A stretch of DNA of 35,261 bases from JBDHAC01 sp039589195 (GTDB lineage Bacteria; Gemmatimonadota; Gemmatimonadetes; Palauibacterales; Palauibacteraceae): contig JBDHHV010000023.1 of assembly GCA_039589195.1 (NCBI GenBank), forward strand, positions 1 through 35,261, given 5' to 3'. Of this stretch, positions 15,281-22,218 are shown piece by piece. Numbering within the stretch: position 1 is the first letter of the stretch; the number at the start of each line of letters is the position of its first letter. The notes below the pieces were generated by a model, which searched no databases, was not told the origin of the DNA, and worked only from the letters and a program-made list of their open reading frames with translations. The translations under genes were made by a program, and so were the position numbers.

Positions 15281-16600
15281 TCACGTGCCGGGCGGTCGAG
15301 TATTCTGCACGCGGGCGCCGTACAGGCACGACTGCTGGTAGATGGGCGACTCCGCCGCTCCACACATGTCCCACCGCTCCTCGGGCGTGCCGCCGAGGAT
15401 CCCGATCTCCTCCCCGAGCGCCTCGTAGCAACGGGGCTTCGAATCCTCATCAACCTTCCGACAGAATTCGAACCCGGTCTTCGTATCCGACGTCAGGTCG
15501 ACGAAGTGCTTGACCAGCCCGATGTAGCACCAATCACGGTATTCCGGGTTCGCCTTGCGACACTCGCGGATCGAGTCGTCGGGGTCCTGAAGGGTGTAGG
15601 AGCTGATGTCGCGTCCGAGGCTCTGGAAGCACGTCCGACGCCACTCCTCGGGCGCGTCATCGCAGCTGTCCGCCGCGTCGCCGATGTCCCCGCCGTTCAT
15701 CCACAACATGGCGGACGTCTGCATCATGTAGCATTCCTGCTGATAACGGCGCTCCATGACCGAGCAGGGGTAGTGCGGATCGTCGTCCCTCAACGGCTCC
15801 CAGGGCTCCCACGCCTCTTCGCCTTCCGCGGCTGCCCCCCCGGCCACGGCGTCACCGGCTCCGGGCTCCGCGTGCGCGTGCATCTCTCCCTCCGCAGCCT
15901 CCCCGCCGACCGCCGCCGCAAGCTCGGACGCCGGGTGATGGGGGTTGGTGGCGTTCATGATGTTCTCCATGAACGCTCCCCCGTAACACGACCGCTGGTC
16001 CCACCTCGCGTCGAGCAGATCGCACCCTGCCAGCGCGCGAGGAAGGTGGTGTCCGTAGAACATCGTGAGTCCGTGTCCCATCCCGTGCAGGCACTGGAAG
16101 AGGACCCACTGATCCGCGCCGGACACCTTGAATACCCGACAGAGCTCGCGAACCACGTCGTCGGTGACCTCACCGGCCGCCATGAAGTGCGCCTGCAACA
16201 CGCCGTGGTAGCACCCGGACTGGAATAGCGTCGTGCATTCCGAGAACACGGTCGAGATATCGACATCGGGCGAGTAGGAGGTGATCCCGATCCCGTGCAC
16301 GTAGACGTGACCGTCGCGCTGGACATCGACATCGACGGCCGCCACCGCTTCGAGGGTGGATAGTGCCTCGCGCACCCCCGCGTCCGCGAGCCGTGCGAGG
16401 AAATGGCCCTGGTAGCACTCGGTCTTCGCTTCGTAACCGAGCCCCGAGCATTCCTCGACCGCTGCCGCCACCTCCAGCGGTGCGTCGGCGGGGAGATTCG
16501 CCACCTCTCCCGCGCACCCGGAAAGAAGGAACGCAAACACTCCCGCCGCGGTCGCCAGCGACCGGTGACCGTCATCTACGGGATCTCTCGCGTGCCCCAT
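15281..16600 (-). CDS. Lipoprotein with many cysteine-bearing helical repeats, unknown function
   Basis: A 439-residue protein; the ATG at 16600 has AGAGG 8 bases upstream. A lipobox LLSGC follows a hydrophobic core, so it is anchored in a membrane and periplasmic. The mature chain holds about nine units built around Cys plus aromatic or leucine, such as CYHGVLQAHF, CLHGMGHGL, CYGGAFMENIM, CSVMERRYQ, CFQSLGRDISS, CYIGLVKHF and CYEALGEE, each paired with another Cys some 20-25 residues away. This looks like disulfide-stapled helical hairpins, distantly like Sel1 repeats, and the HG motifs could bind metal or heme. An acidic, His-rich insert (around residues 240-260) splits the repeats. I do not recognise the family. 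It lies downstream of the terminator of the next minus-strand gene and is convergent with the TrpF-like gene. Confidence 0.8.
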   Translation of the reverse strand: MGHARDPVDDGHRSLATAAGVFAFLLSGCAGEVANLPADAPLEVAAAVEECSGLGYEAKTECYQGHFLARLADAGVREALSTLEAVAAVDVDVQRDGHVYVHGIGITSYSPDVDISTVFSECTTLFQSGCYHGVLQAHFMAAGEVTDDVVRELCRVFKVSGADQWVLFQCLHGMGHGLTMFYGHHLPRALAGCDLLDARWDQRSCYGGAFMENIMNATNPHHPASELAAAVGGEAAEGEMHAHAEPGAGDAVAGGAAAEGEEAWEPWEPLRDDDPHYPCSVMERRYQQECYMMQTSAMLWMNGGDIGDAADSCDDAPEEWRRTCFQSLGRDISSYTLQDPDDSIRECRKANPEYRDWCYIGLVKHFVDLTSDTKTGFEFCRKVDEDSKPRCYEALGEEIGILGGTPEERWDMCGAAESPIYQQSCLYGARVQNTRPPGT

Positions 16601-16619
16601 CACGAACACCTCTTCCAGG

Positions 16620-16653
16620 GGAAAAGAAAACGGGCGGCCCTTGGGCCGCCCGT
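16620..16653 (-). terminator. Intrinsic terminator for the 150-residue unknown gene
   Basis: A perfect 11-bp inverted repeat (16630-16640 and 16643-16653, GC-rich) with a 2-base loop is followed on the minus strand by a T-rich run (plus 16620-16629 is A-rich). It lies 29 bases after the stop at 16682 and before the lipoprotein start at 16600. Confidence 0.85.
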
Positions 16654-16681
16654 CGGGTGAACCTCGGCGTGCCAGGTCGCC

Positions 16682-17134
16682 TCAGATCTTCTCGATGTCG
16701 TAGAAGATGCGCCAGTTGCTCATCATCTCCGGATCATCCGAATCCTGGTCCTCGGCGATGTCCTCGCCGGGGCCGTAGGTGCCGAGCCACGTCTCCACCG
16801 GACCCCGAAACTCCCGCCGGTAGGCATCGAGCATGTCGTTGGCGCTCATGGTGTCGAGCTCCTCGCCATACAGCTCGATGACGAGGTGATCGTCCACTTC
16901 GCCCTCGAACAGCACACGGTTGACTCGCTCCCGGTTCCAGGCCGGGTGATCGGAGATCGCCCAGTGGCCCTCCTCCGGGAAGCGGGTCTCGTGCTGGATC
17001 CCGCCCCGGTTCTCGCTCGAGACGACAGACCGGAAGCGAAACTCGCCCTTCTCCTTGTAGAAGGGCTCCAGGTTGTCCAGGATCTGGAGCCACCGGAGGG
17101 TGATCCGGATCCGCGCGCCGCCTGTCTCACTCAT
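16682..17134 (-). CDS. Small conserved-looking protein of unknown function
   Basis: A 150-residue acidic soluble protein; the ATG at 17134 has AAGGAG 6 bases upstream. The sequence is a mix of beta strands (RIRITLRWLQIL, FRFRSVVSS, RVNRVLFEGEV, DHLVIELYGEEL) and ends with FYDIEKI. The strand order and the many Asp and Glu in loops (DNLEPF, EVDDHL, DSDDPE) suggest a small beta-sandwich that might bind metal, like a C2-type fold, but that is a guess. There is no signal peptide or membrane segment. It has its own promoter candidate (17176-17204) and its own terminator, so it is probably an independent unit. Strong signals at both ends make it a real gene. Confidence 0.8.
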   Translation of the reverse strand: MSETGGARIRITLRWLQILDNLEPFYKEKGEFRFRSVVSSENRGGIQHETRFPEEGHWAISDHPAWNRERVNRVLFEGEVDDHLVIELYGEELDTMSANDMLDAYRREFRGPVETWLGTYGPGEDIAEDQDSDDPEMMSNWRIFYDIEKI

Positions 17135-17175
17135 GACTGCTCCTTCTTGCCAAAAAAAAGCACTGTTGGGGCGTG

Positions 17176-17204
17176 AAAATGCGACCCGAACGGGCTCGTA
17201 ACAA
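17176..17204 (-). promoter_or_regulatory. Candidate promoter for the 150-residue protein
   Basis: On the minus strand TTGTTA (plus 17199-17204), a 17-base spacer and CATTTT (plus 17176-17181) precede the start at 17134. A run of eight T (plus 17152-17159, read as A on plus) follows and lies in the leader, which could also act with the short CCCG/CGGG stem as PriA's terminator. Confidence 0.35.
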
Positions 17205-17212
17205 GGTGCCGG

Positions 17213-19579
17213 TTACAGCAAGGCCTCTGGATCGCGGTCGATCTCGATACGGATCTGGCGATCGGTACGCCCCCGGCGCTCGGCGAGAAAGCGCAACACC
17301 GCGCCAAGCGATCCCGGAGCGTCCGACTTGAGCAGGAAGTGCCAGCGCCATCGCTCGCGAAGCCGGTCGATGGGGCACGGGGCCGGGCCGATGACGTCGA
17401 TTCCCTCGATCGCCCGTGCCTCGATCAGGCGCCTCGTCCAATCGGCGAGCTCCGTAGCCGCGTCCGCGACCTGCTCCTCGCGCCGACCCGAGATCACCAG
17501 GTTGGCGAGCCGGCGGTGCGGAGGATAGCCGGGCTCCCGGCGATCCTCCAGTTCCTGCTCCGCGAAGCCGACATAGTCGTGCGCGGCGGCCGCACGGAGG
17601 GCGAAGTGCTGCGGTCGAGCGGTCTGCACGAGCACTTCGCCGGGATCCGAGCCGCGCCCCGCCCGCCCCGCCACCTGCTCCAGTAGCTGGAACGTGCGCT
17701 CGCTGGCGCGGAAGTCGGGGAGGTTGAGGCCCGTATCCGCGTTCACGACCCCGACCAACGTGACGCCGGGGAAATCCAGCCCCTTGGCGATCATCTGGGT
17801 GCCGAGGAGAATATCGACCTCCCTCCGCCTGAACCGCTCGAGGATCTCGAAGTGAGCCCACTTCGTGCCGGTCGTGTCGAGATCCATGCGCTCGAGCCGC
17901 GCGTTCGGAAACAACTCCCCGAGCCGTCGCTCGACTTGCTCGGTCCCGAGCCCGGTGAAGATGGGGTCGGAAACGCCGCACGCATCGCAGCGATCGGGGG
18001 GAGCCATCTCGAAGCCGCAGTGGTGACACACGAGCCGGCCTCGCCGCCGATGATAGGTGAGCGAGACGCTGCAACTCTTGCAGCTCCAAACCTTACCGCA
18101 CTCCAGGCATTGAACGAACGTCGCGTACCCACGTCGGTTCTGGAGCAGGATTACCTGCTCCTCCCGCTCCAGCCGCGCACGGATCGCCGAATGCAGACGA
18201 GACGAGAAGATGCAAGGACCCGAGCGGCCGTCCGCTTCACCGGCGTCTGGCTGGCCGCCGTCTGGTCCGGCGCCGTCTGGTCCGGCGCGGTCTGGCCCGA
18301 CGCCGTCCGGTCCGGCACCGTCACCCTCGCCAGCGTCGGCCTCCGCTCGAAGGTCTACGAGCTCTACGCGCGGTAGGTCCTGCTGGGTCACCCGCTCGGG
18401 AAGCTCGAGGAGCGTGTACCGGCCGCGCTGAGCGTTGTACCAACTTTCGACCGCCGGCGTCGCCGATCCCAGCACGCACGGACAACGACTCAGGCGGGCC
18501 CGCATCACCGCGACCGAGCGCGCGTGGTAGCGCGGCGTGTCGGATTGCTTGTAGCTACCCTCGTGCTCCTCGTCGAGGATGATCACCCCGAGGTCGCGGA
18601 CGGGCGCGAAGATCGCCGACCGCGCCCCGATGGCGATCCGCTTCTCACCCGCTCTCAGGGCACGCCAGGCATCGTAGCGCTCCCCCGCCGAGAGCCCCGA
18701 GTGGAGCACGGCCACCTCATCGCCGAAGCGGCCCCGGAACCGCTCGACGGTCTGTGGAGTGAGCGAGATCTCCGGCACCAACACGATCGCCGAACGTCCG
18801 CGCTCCTTCACGAGTGCCTCGAGCACCTCGAGGTACACGAGTGTCTTCCCGGAGCCCGTCACCCCGTGAAGGAGCGCGACTCGCGGCTCGGGTGCGGCAG
18901 CCTCGTCGAGCAACGCGCCGATCGCGGTCGCCTGAGCTCGAGTAGGCTCCAACCGCCCGGTCGCGATGGGCTCGAAGTCCGCGAACGGATCCCGGTTCAC
19001 CACCTCCTCGCCGACCTCGGCGACCCCCTTCGACACGAGCCCTTTCAGCACAGCGGGGCTGAACCCCAGCTGCCCCGACATGTGAGCCGTCGCGCTCTCC
19101 CCGCCCAGCGTCTCCAGCGTCTCGAACGCCTCTCGTTGGCGCGGGGACCGGCCGAACAGCTCATCCCGCTCAGCAAGGGTGGGAAGCTCGCGTGTGAGAC
19201 GGATCACGCGACGCGTACGCACGGCCGGGCCCTCACGCCCATTCGCCCGTCCACCCATGAGACCCGGGGGAAGCGCTGCGCGGATCACAAAACCGAGCGG
19301 GGCTACGTAATAATCAGCTACCCAACGACATAGCCGTAGCAGCTCGTCGTCGAGGACGGGCGACTGGTCCAGGACCTGGAGGACGTCACGCAACTTCCGT
19401 CCTGGATCCGCCCGCAATCGATCCACGACGCCGATCATCCGTCGCTGACCGAGGGGCACCCGAACCCGATCACCCGGGAGCAGACGTCCCCGTAGCTCTT
19501 CCGGGACGCGGTACGCGAGCGTCCCCATGAAGGGCCGCGCGATCGCGACTTCACACGCATCGTGCATCAAACGGTGCAT
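17213..19579 (-). CDS. priA: Primosomal protein N' (replication restart helicase PriA)
   Basis: A 788-residue helicase starting at the ATG at 19579; ATG 19567 and GTG 19612 are alternatives, none with a clear Shine-Dalgarno. Domains in order: the 3' DNA-binding domain (residues about 10-100, AYRVPEELRG, GDRVRVPLG), a winged helix, helicase lobe 1 with Walker A GVTGSGKT and LVPEISLTPQ, the DEEH box (ILDEEHEGSYKQ), PRYHARSVAV, lobe 2, and the two zinc sites CLEC/CKSC and CHHC/CDAC (eight cysteines). It restarts stalled replication forks. An unusual feature is a Gly/Pro/Asp-rich insert of about 35 residues (residues about 415-450) in the loop between VELVDLRAEA and the SSRLHSAI helix, made by 15-bp repeats. 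Confidence 0.95.
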   Translation of the reverse strand: MHRLMHDACEVAIARPFMGTLAYRVPEELRGRLLPGDRVRVPLGQRRMIGVVDRLRADPGRKLRDVLQVLDQSPVLDDELLRLCRWVADYYVAPLGFVIRAALPPGLMGGRANGREGPAVRTRRVIRLTRELPTLAERDELFGRSPRQREAFETLETLGGESATAHMSGQLGFSPAVLKGLVSKGVAEVGEEVVNRDPFADFEPIATGRLEPTRAQATAIGALLDEAAAPEPRVALLHGVTGSGKTLVYLEVLEALVKERGRSAIVLVPEISLTPQTVERFRGRFGDEVAVLHSGLSAGERYDAWRALRAGEKRIAIGARSAIFAPVRDLGVIILDEEHEGSYKQSDTPRYHARSVAVMRARLSRCPCVLGSATPAVESWYNAQRGRYTLLELPERVTQQDLPRVELVDLRAEADAGEGDGAGPDGVGPDRAGPDGAGPDGGQPDAGEADGRSGPCIFSSRLHSAIRARLEREEQVILLQNRRGYATFVQCLECGKVWSCKSCSVSLTYHRRRGRLVCHHCGFEMAPPDRCDACGVSDPIFTGLGTEQVERRLGELFPNARLERMDLDTTGTKWAHFEILERFRRREVDILLGTQMIAKGLDFPGVTLVGVVNADTGLNLPDFRASERTFQLLEQVAGRAGRGSDPGEVLVQTARPQHFALRAAAAHDYVGFAEQELEDRREPGYPPHRRLANLVISGRREEQVADAATELADWTRRLIEARAIEGIDVIGPAPCPIDRLRERWRWHFLLKSDAPGSLGAVLRFLAERRGRTDRQIRIEIDRDPEALL
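18258..18317 (-). repeat. Four 15-bp tandem repeats in PriA linker
   Basis: Four 15-base units at 18258-18272, 18273-18287, 18288-18302 and 18303-18317; the first two are identical. On the coding strand they give repeats of the type AGPDG and VGPDR in a disordered loop. Confidence 0.85.
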
Positions 19580-19606
19580 GGCGCGCCGAGAATCCCTAGA
19601 TTTTGC

Positions 19607-19635
19607 TTGCACCCGCGGCGCGCGTCACATATATC
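19607..19635 (+). promoter_or_regulatory. Promoter for the HNH endonuclease gene
   Basis: TTGCAC (19607-19612), a 17-base spacer and TATATC (19630-19635) lie about 35 bases before the ATG at 19670, in the short divergent gap with priA. Confidence 0.5.
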
Positions 19636-19669
19636 TGGCGCGACTCGACCGAGGGGAGGGGGTCGACCC

Positions 19670-20218
19670 ATGGGCTGTCTGGCTTTGAACGCGTCGTTCG
19701 AGCCGCTGACGATCATCCCGATCCGGCGTGCCATCCGACTCGTCATCGACGAGAAGGCCGAGGCGTTGGAGGTCGACCCGGCGCGCCTGGTTCGCTCGGA
19801 GCGGCTCGAGTACCCGACACCCGTCGTCATCCGCCTAAGCAAGTATATTCACGTGCCGCGGCGCTTCCGTCGACAGGTAACGAACACGTTCCTGTTCGCG
19901 CGCGACTCCTATCAGTGCCAGTACTGCGGACGCCACAAGCGCGAGCTGGGCTACCGCGAGTCGCTGACGCGTGACCACCTGATCCCGATTTCTCGCGGCG
20001 GCGACAACAGCTGGGCGAACGTGGTCACGGCGTGCAGCAAGTGCAACCTGAAGAAGGGGAATCGGCTTCCCCTCGAGTGGGGCCTTCAGCCGCTCAATCA
20101 CCCCCGCGAGCCCAACCACGTGGAGCTGATCTGGGCCGTGCGCCGAGTGACGCCCATCCAGGCGACGTACATCGGCATGTTCTACGGCGAGGAGATCCTC
20201 CGCGCCCTGTCCGCCTAG
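19670..20218 (+). CDS. HNH endonuclease family protein
   Basis: A 182-residue protein with GAGGGGAGG 10 bases before ATG 19670. The N-terminal 75 residues start GCLALNASFEPLTIIPI and hold strands typical of the genomic, non-phage HNH group. The HNH core has two zinc CxxC pairs, CQYC and CSKC, and between them TRDHLIPISRGGDNSWAN with the catalytic histidine. The tail ends GMFYGEEILRALSA. These proteins are usual chromosomal genes with unclear roles in DNA metabolism; no restriction methylase or phage gene is near. It is followed by TatA/B after 21 bases, so it may be co-transcribed. Confidence 0.9.
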   Translation: MGCLALNASFEPLTIIPIRRAIRLVIDEKAEALEVDPARLVRSERLEYPTPVVIRLSKYIHVPRRFRRQVTNTFLFARDSYQCQYCGRHKRELGYRESLTRDHLIPISRGGDNSWANVVTACSKCNLKKGNRLPLEWGLQPLNHPREPNHVELIWAVRRVTPIQATYIGMFYGEEILRALSA

Positions 20219-20239
20219 GCGATCCCCGGCTGACCAGCC

Positions 20240-20995
20240 ATGCCGTTTACCGGAATCGGTACTTGGGAGATGCTCCTGATCGCGATGATCGTCCTCATCG
20301 TGTTCGGGCCGCGGCGCTTGCCGGAAATCTCGCGCTCCATGGGGAAGGCGCTGCGCGAGTTCAAGCGGGGGATGAACGAGATTCAGCGCGAGCTCGAGGT
20401 GGCCGAGCGCGAGACGAAGTGGTCTGAGAAATCGCCCGGCACCTCGCCCGGCTCGGGCTTCAAGCCTCCGGGGTCCGTATCGGATTCTGAAACCGGATCA
20501 GGCTCGGGGCCCGGGTCGGCATCCGAGCCCGGATCGGGCTCGAAGCCCGGATCCGTATCCGAGCCCGTATCCGCGTCGACGCCGGCATCCGAGCCCCCGG
20601 CCGAACACACGATCGCTCCGCCGTTCCCCGCCGTGGGCGCGGCCGCGGCAGGCACCGCTGGTGCCGCCGCCGCTGAAGCGGCGCTGGAGAGTGAAGTGGC
20701 GCCTGAGGGCGAATCGGCGCCCGAGGGTCAACCGGCGCCCGAGGGTCAACCGGCGCCCGAGGGTCAACCGGCGCCCGAGAGTGAATCGACATCCGTGACA
20801 GACTCGTCCGGACGCGGGGGATCCTGGCCCAGGGAGGAGCCCCCCGCGCCCGATATCCTTACCGCGTGGGATGAGGCTTCCGCGGGTTCCCCGTCGCCGA
20901 CCGAGCAGCCTGACCCCGCTGAGGAAGAGCCTGCGCGCGAGGATCCTGACGTCGAGCCGGGGTCTGAGACCCAGTCAGACCTGTTCGACGCGTAG
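20240..20995 (+). CDS. tatA: Twin-arginine translocase TatA/TatB subunit with long disordered tail
   Basis: A 251-residue protein. Residues 1-60 are a TatA/B core: a short membrane helix (GIGTWEMLLIAMIVLIVFG), then FGPRRLPEISRS, an amphipathic helix with KALREFKRGMNE, and the EIQREL stretch. The Phe-Gly hinge is in place. Most TatA proteins have 50-90 residues; this one has about 190 more residues made of Gly/Ser/Pro/Glu/Ala, including the SEPGSGSKPG part and six 18-bp repeat units that give EGQPAP repeats. It makes pores for folded Tat substrates in the inner membrane. TatA and TatB cannot be told apart with confidence; the symbol is tentative. No tatC is in the window. Confidence 0.85.
   Translation: MPFTGIGTWEMLLIAMIVLIVFGPRRLPEISRSMGKALREFKRGMNEIQRELEVAERETKWSEKSPGTSPGSGFKPPGSVSDSETGSGSGPGSASEPGSGSKPGSVSEPVSASTPASEPPAEHTIAPPFPAVGAAAAGTAGAAAAEAALESEVAPEGESAPEGQPAPEGQPAPEGQPAPESESTSVTDSSGRGGSWPREEPPAPDILTAWDEASAGSPSPTEQPDPAEEEPAREDPDVEPGSETQSDLFDA
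20687..20794 (+). repeat. Six 18-bp tandem repeats in the TatA/B tail
   Basis: Six 18-base units from 20687, each starting GAG. The three units at 20723-20740, 20741-20758 and 20759-20776 are identical and encode EGQPAP; the flanking units have drifted (ESEVAP, EGESAP, ESESTS). Confidence 0.85.
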
Positions 20996-21073
20996 GGGCG
21001 GAACCGCGGGACACCCGTCAGAAACCCACCGGCGATCCGACCCATGCCCGACAGCCCCGCCGCGATCTGATTC

Positions 21074-22015
21074 ATGTCCGACGCGCCCATCCACGCAGTC
21101 ACCGGGGCTTTCGGATACTCGGGGAAATACATCGCGCAGAGGCTGTTGGCCTCCGGACATCGCGTCATCACCCTCACGAATTCCACCCGGCGCACCAATC
21201 CGTTCGGGGGGGAGATAAAAGCATTCCCATTCGACTTCGGCTCACCGGCGCGGCTGATCCAACACCTGGAGGGAGTCGAGGTTCTGTACAACACCTACTG
21301 GGTACGCTTCAACCACAGACGCTTCCGGCACTCCAACGCCGTCCGCAACTCGCTCACCCTGTTCGAGGCGGCCGCGCAGGCGGGTGTGCGCCGTGTCGTC
21401 CACGTCTCGATCACCAACCCGTCACTCGATTCCCCGCTCGAGTACTTCAGGGGGAAGGCAGCCCTCGAGGCGGCACTGCGCGCGTCGGGCCTCTCGTATG
21501 CGATCCTCCGCCCAACGGTACTCTTCGGGAAAGAGGACATCCTCATCAACAACATCGCCTGGGCGCTACGCCGCTTCCCGGTGTTCGGCGTTTTCGGTGA
21601 TGGACAGTATCGGCTGCAACCGATCTACGTGGACGACCTGGCCCAACTGGCCGTGGAATGGGGCGAACGAGCCGAGGATGCCGTGATCGACGCCGTTGGC
21701 CCCGAGACCTTCATGTTCCGGCGCCTCGTGGAGACGATTGGCCGGGTCATCGGGGTCGAACGCCGAATCGTGGGGATTCCCCCGCGCATCGGAGCTGTTC
21801 TGGGCACCGCAATGGGCTTGGTGTTGCGCGATGTGCTCATCACCGCCGATGAGATCGCCGGGCTGATGGCCGAAATGCTATACGTGGAATCACCTCCGAG
21901 AGGCACGACCAAGCTTACCGACTGGGCATATGAGCACGCCGACTCGCTCGGGCGCGTGTACACGAGCGAGCTGGCCCGCCGGCGTGACCGGCAGGGGGCC
22001 TACGCCTCCAACTGA
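21074..22015 (+). CDS. NAD(P)-binding SDR/NmrA-type protein (complex I NDUFA9-like)
   Basis: A 313-residue protein with the Rossmann motif VTGAFGYSGKYIAQRL (TGxxGxxG, residues 10-17). The atypical SDR features are VEVLYNTYWVRF, VRRVVHVSITNPS, YFRGKAALEAALRASGL (YxxxK-like), YAILRPTVLFGKED and QPIYVDDLAQLAVEW. Such proteins (NmrA-like and NDUFA9-like) use NAD(P) either as sugar or quinone-related reductases or as stable cofactor in assembly. The end of the protein is helical and rich in charged residues. The start ATG at 21074 has no clear Shine-Dalgarno, and the 78-base gap to TatA/B leaves operon status open. The function is not certain. Confidence 0.83.
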   Translation: MSDAPIHAVTGAFGYSGKYIAQRLLASGHRVITLTNSTRRTNPFGGEIKAFPFDFGSPARLIQHLEGVEVLYNTYWVRFNHRRFRHSNAVRNSLTLFEAAAQAGVRRVVHVSITNPSLDSPLEYFRGKAALEAALRASGLSYAILRPTVLFGKEDILINNIAWALRRFPVFGVFGDGQYRLQPIYVDDLAQLAVEWGERAEDAVIDAVGPETFMFRRLVETIGRVIGVERRIVGIPPRIGAVLGTAMGLVLRDVLITADEIAGLMAEMLYVESPPRGTTKLTDWAYEHADSLGRVYTSELARRRDRQGAYASN

Positions 22016-22086
22016 GTGGGGTCGGGGGGAAGCAGAAGACGACTCCCGCGTCCCGCCCACGTTATGTCTCTTTCCGAAACCTCGCC

Positions 22087-22118
22087 GTATACAGCGTACA
22101 CATGTATACGCTGTATAC
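22087..22118. repeat. 32-bp near-perfect palindrome in a convergent spacer
   Basis: 12-bp arms (22087-22098 and 22107-22118, GTATACAGCGTA and TACGCTGTATAC) are perfect inverted repeats, and the centre ACATGT is also a palindrome on the same axis, so only the C at 22099 against the A at 22106 does not match. The half-site TGTATAC recurs directly at 22103 and 22112 (9-base step). It is far less GC-rich than the flanks. It may be an operator, a protein-binding site or a stem that ends transcription. Confidence 0.85.
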
Positions 22119-22142
22119 ATGCCCTTTCGCGGAAACGGCATG
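22118..22142. repeat. Second hairpin next to the palindrome
   Basis: CATGCC (22118-22123) and GGCATG (22137-22142) pair around TTTC (22125-22128) and GAAA (22132-22135), with single C mismatches at 22124 and 22136. It directly abuts the 32-bp palindrome, and both lie in the 203-base gap between convergent genes ending at 22015 and 22219. Confidence 0.7.
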
Positions 22143-22218
22143 TGCCCACTCAATCTCGGCCGGAGGGAGCCGGAGACGGAGCCGGAGGTAGATGGGGGGG
22201 TTGTGCCGCGTGGCCCAG

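Noticed and set aside
15143..16228. 361-residue plus-strand frame over the cysteine-repeat lipoprotein
   Set aside because: The minus-strand reading has a Shine-Dalgarno, a lipobox and repeated cysteine units; the plus reading has none.
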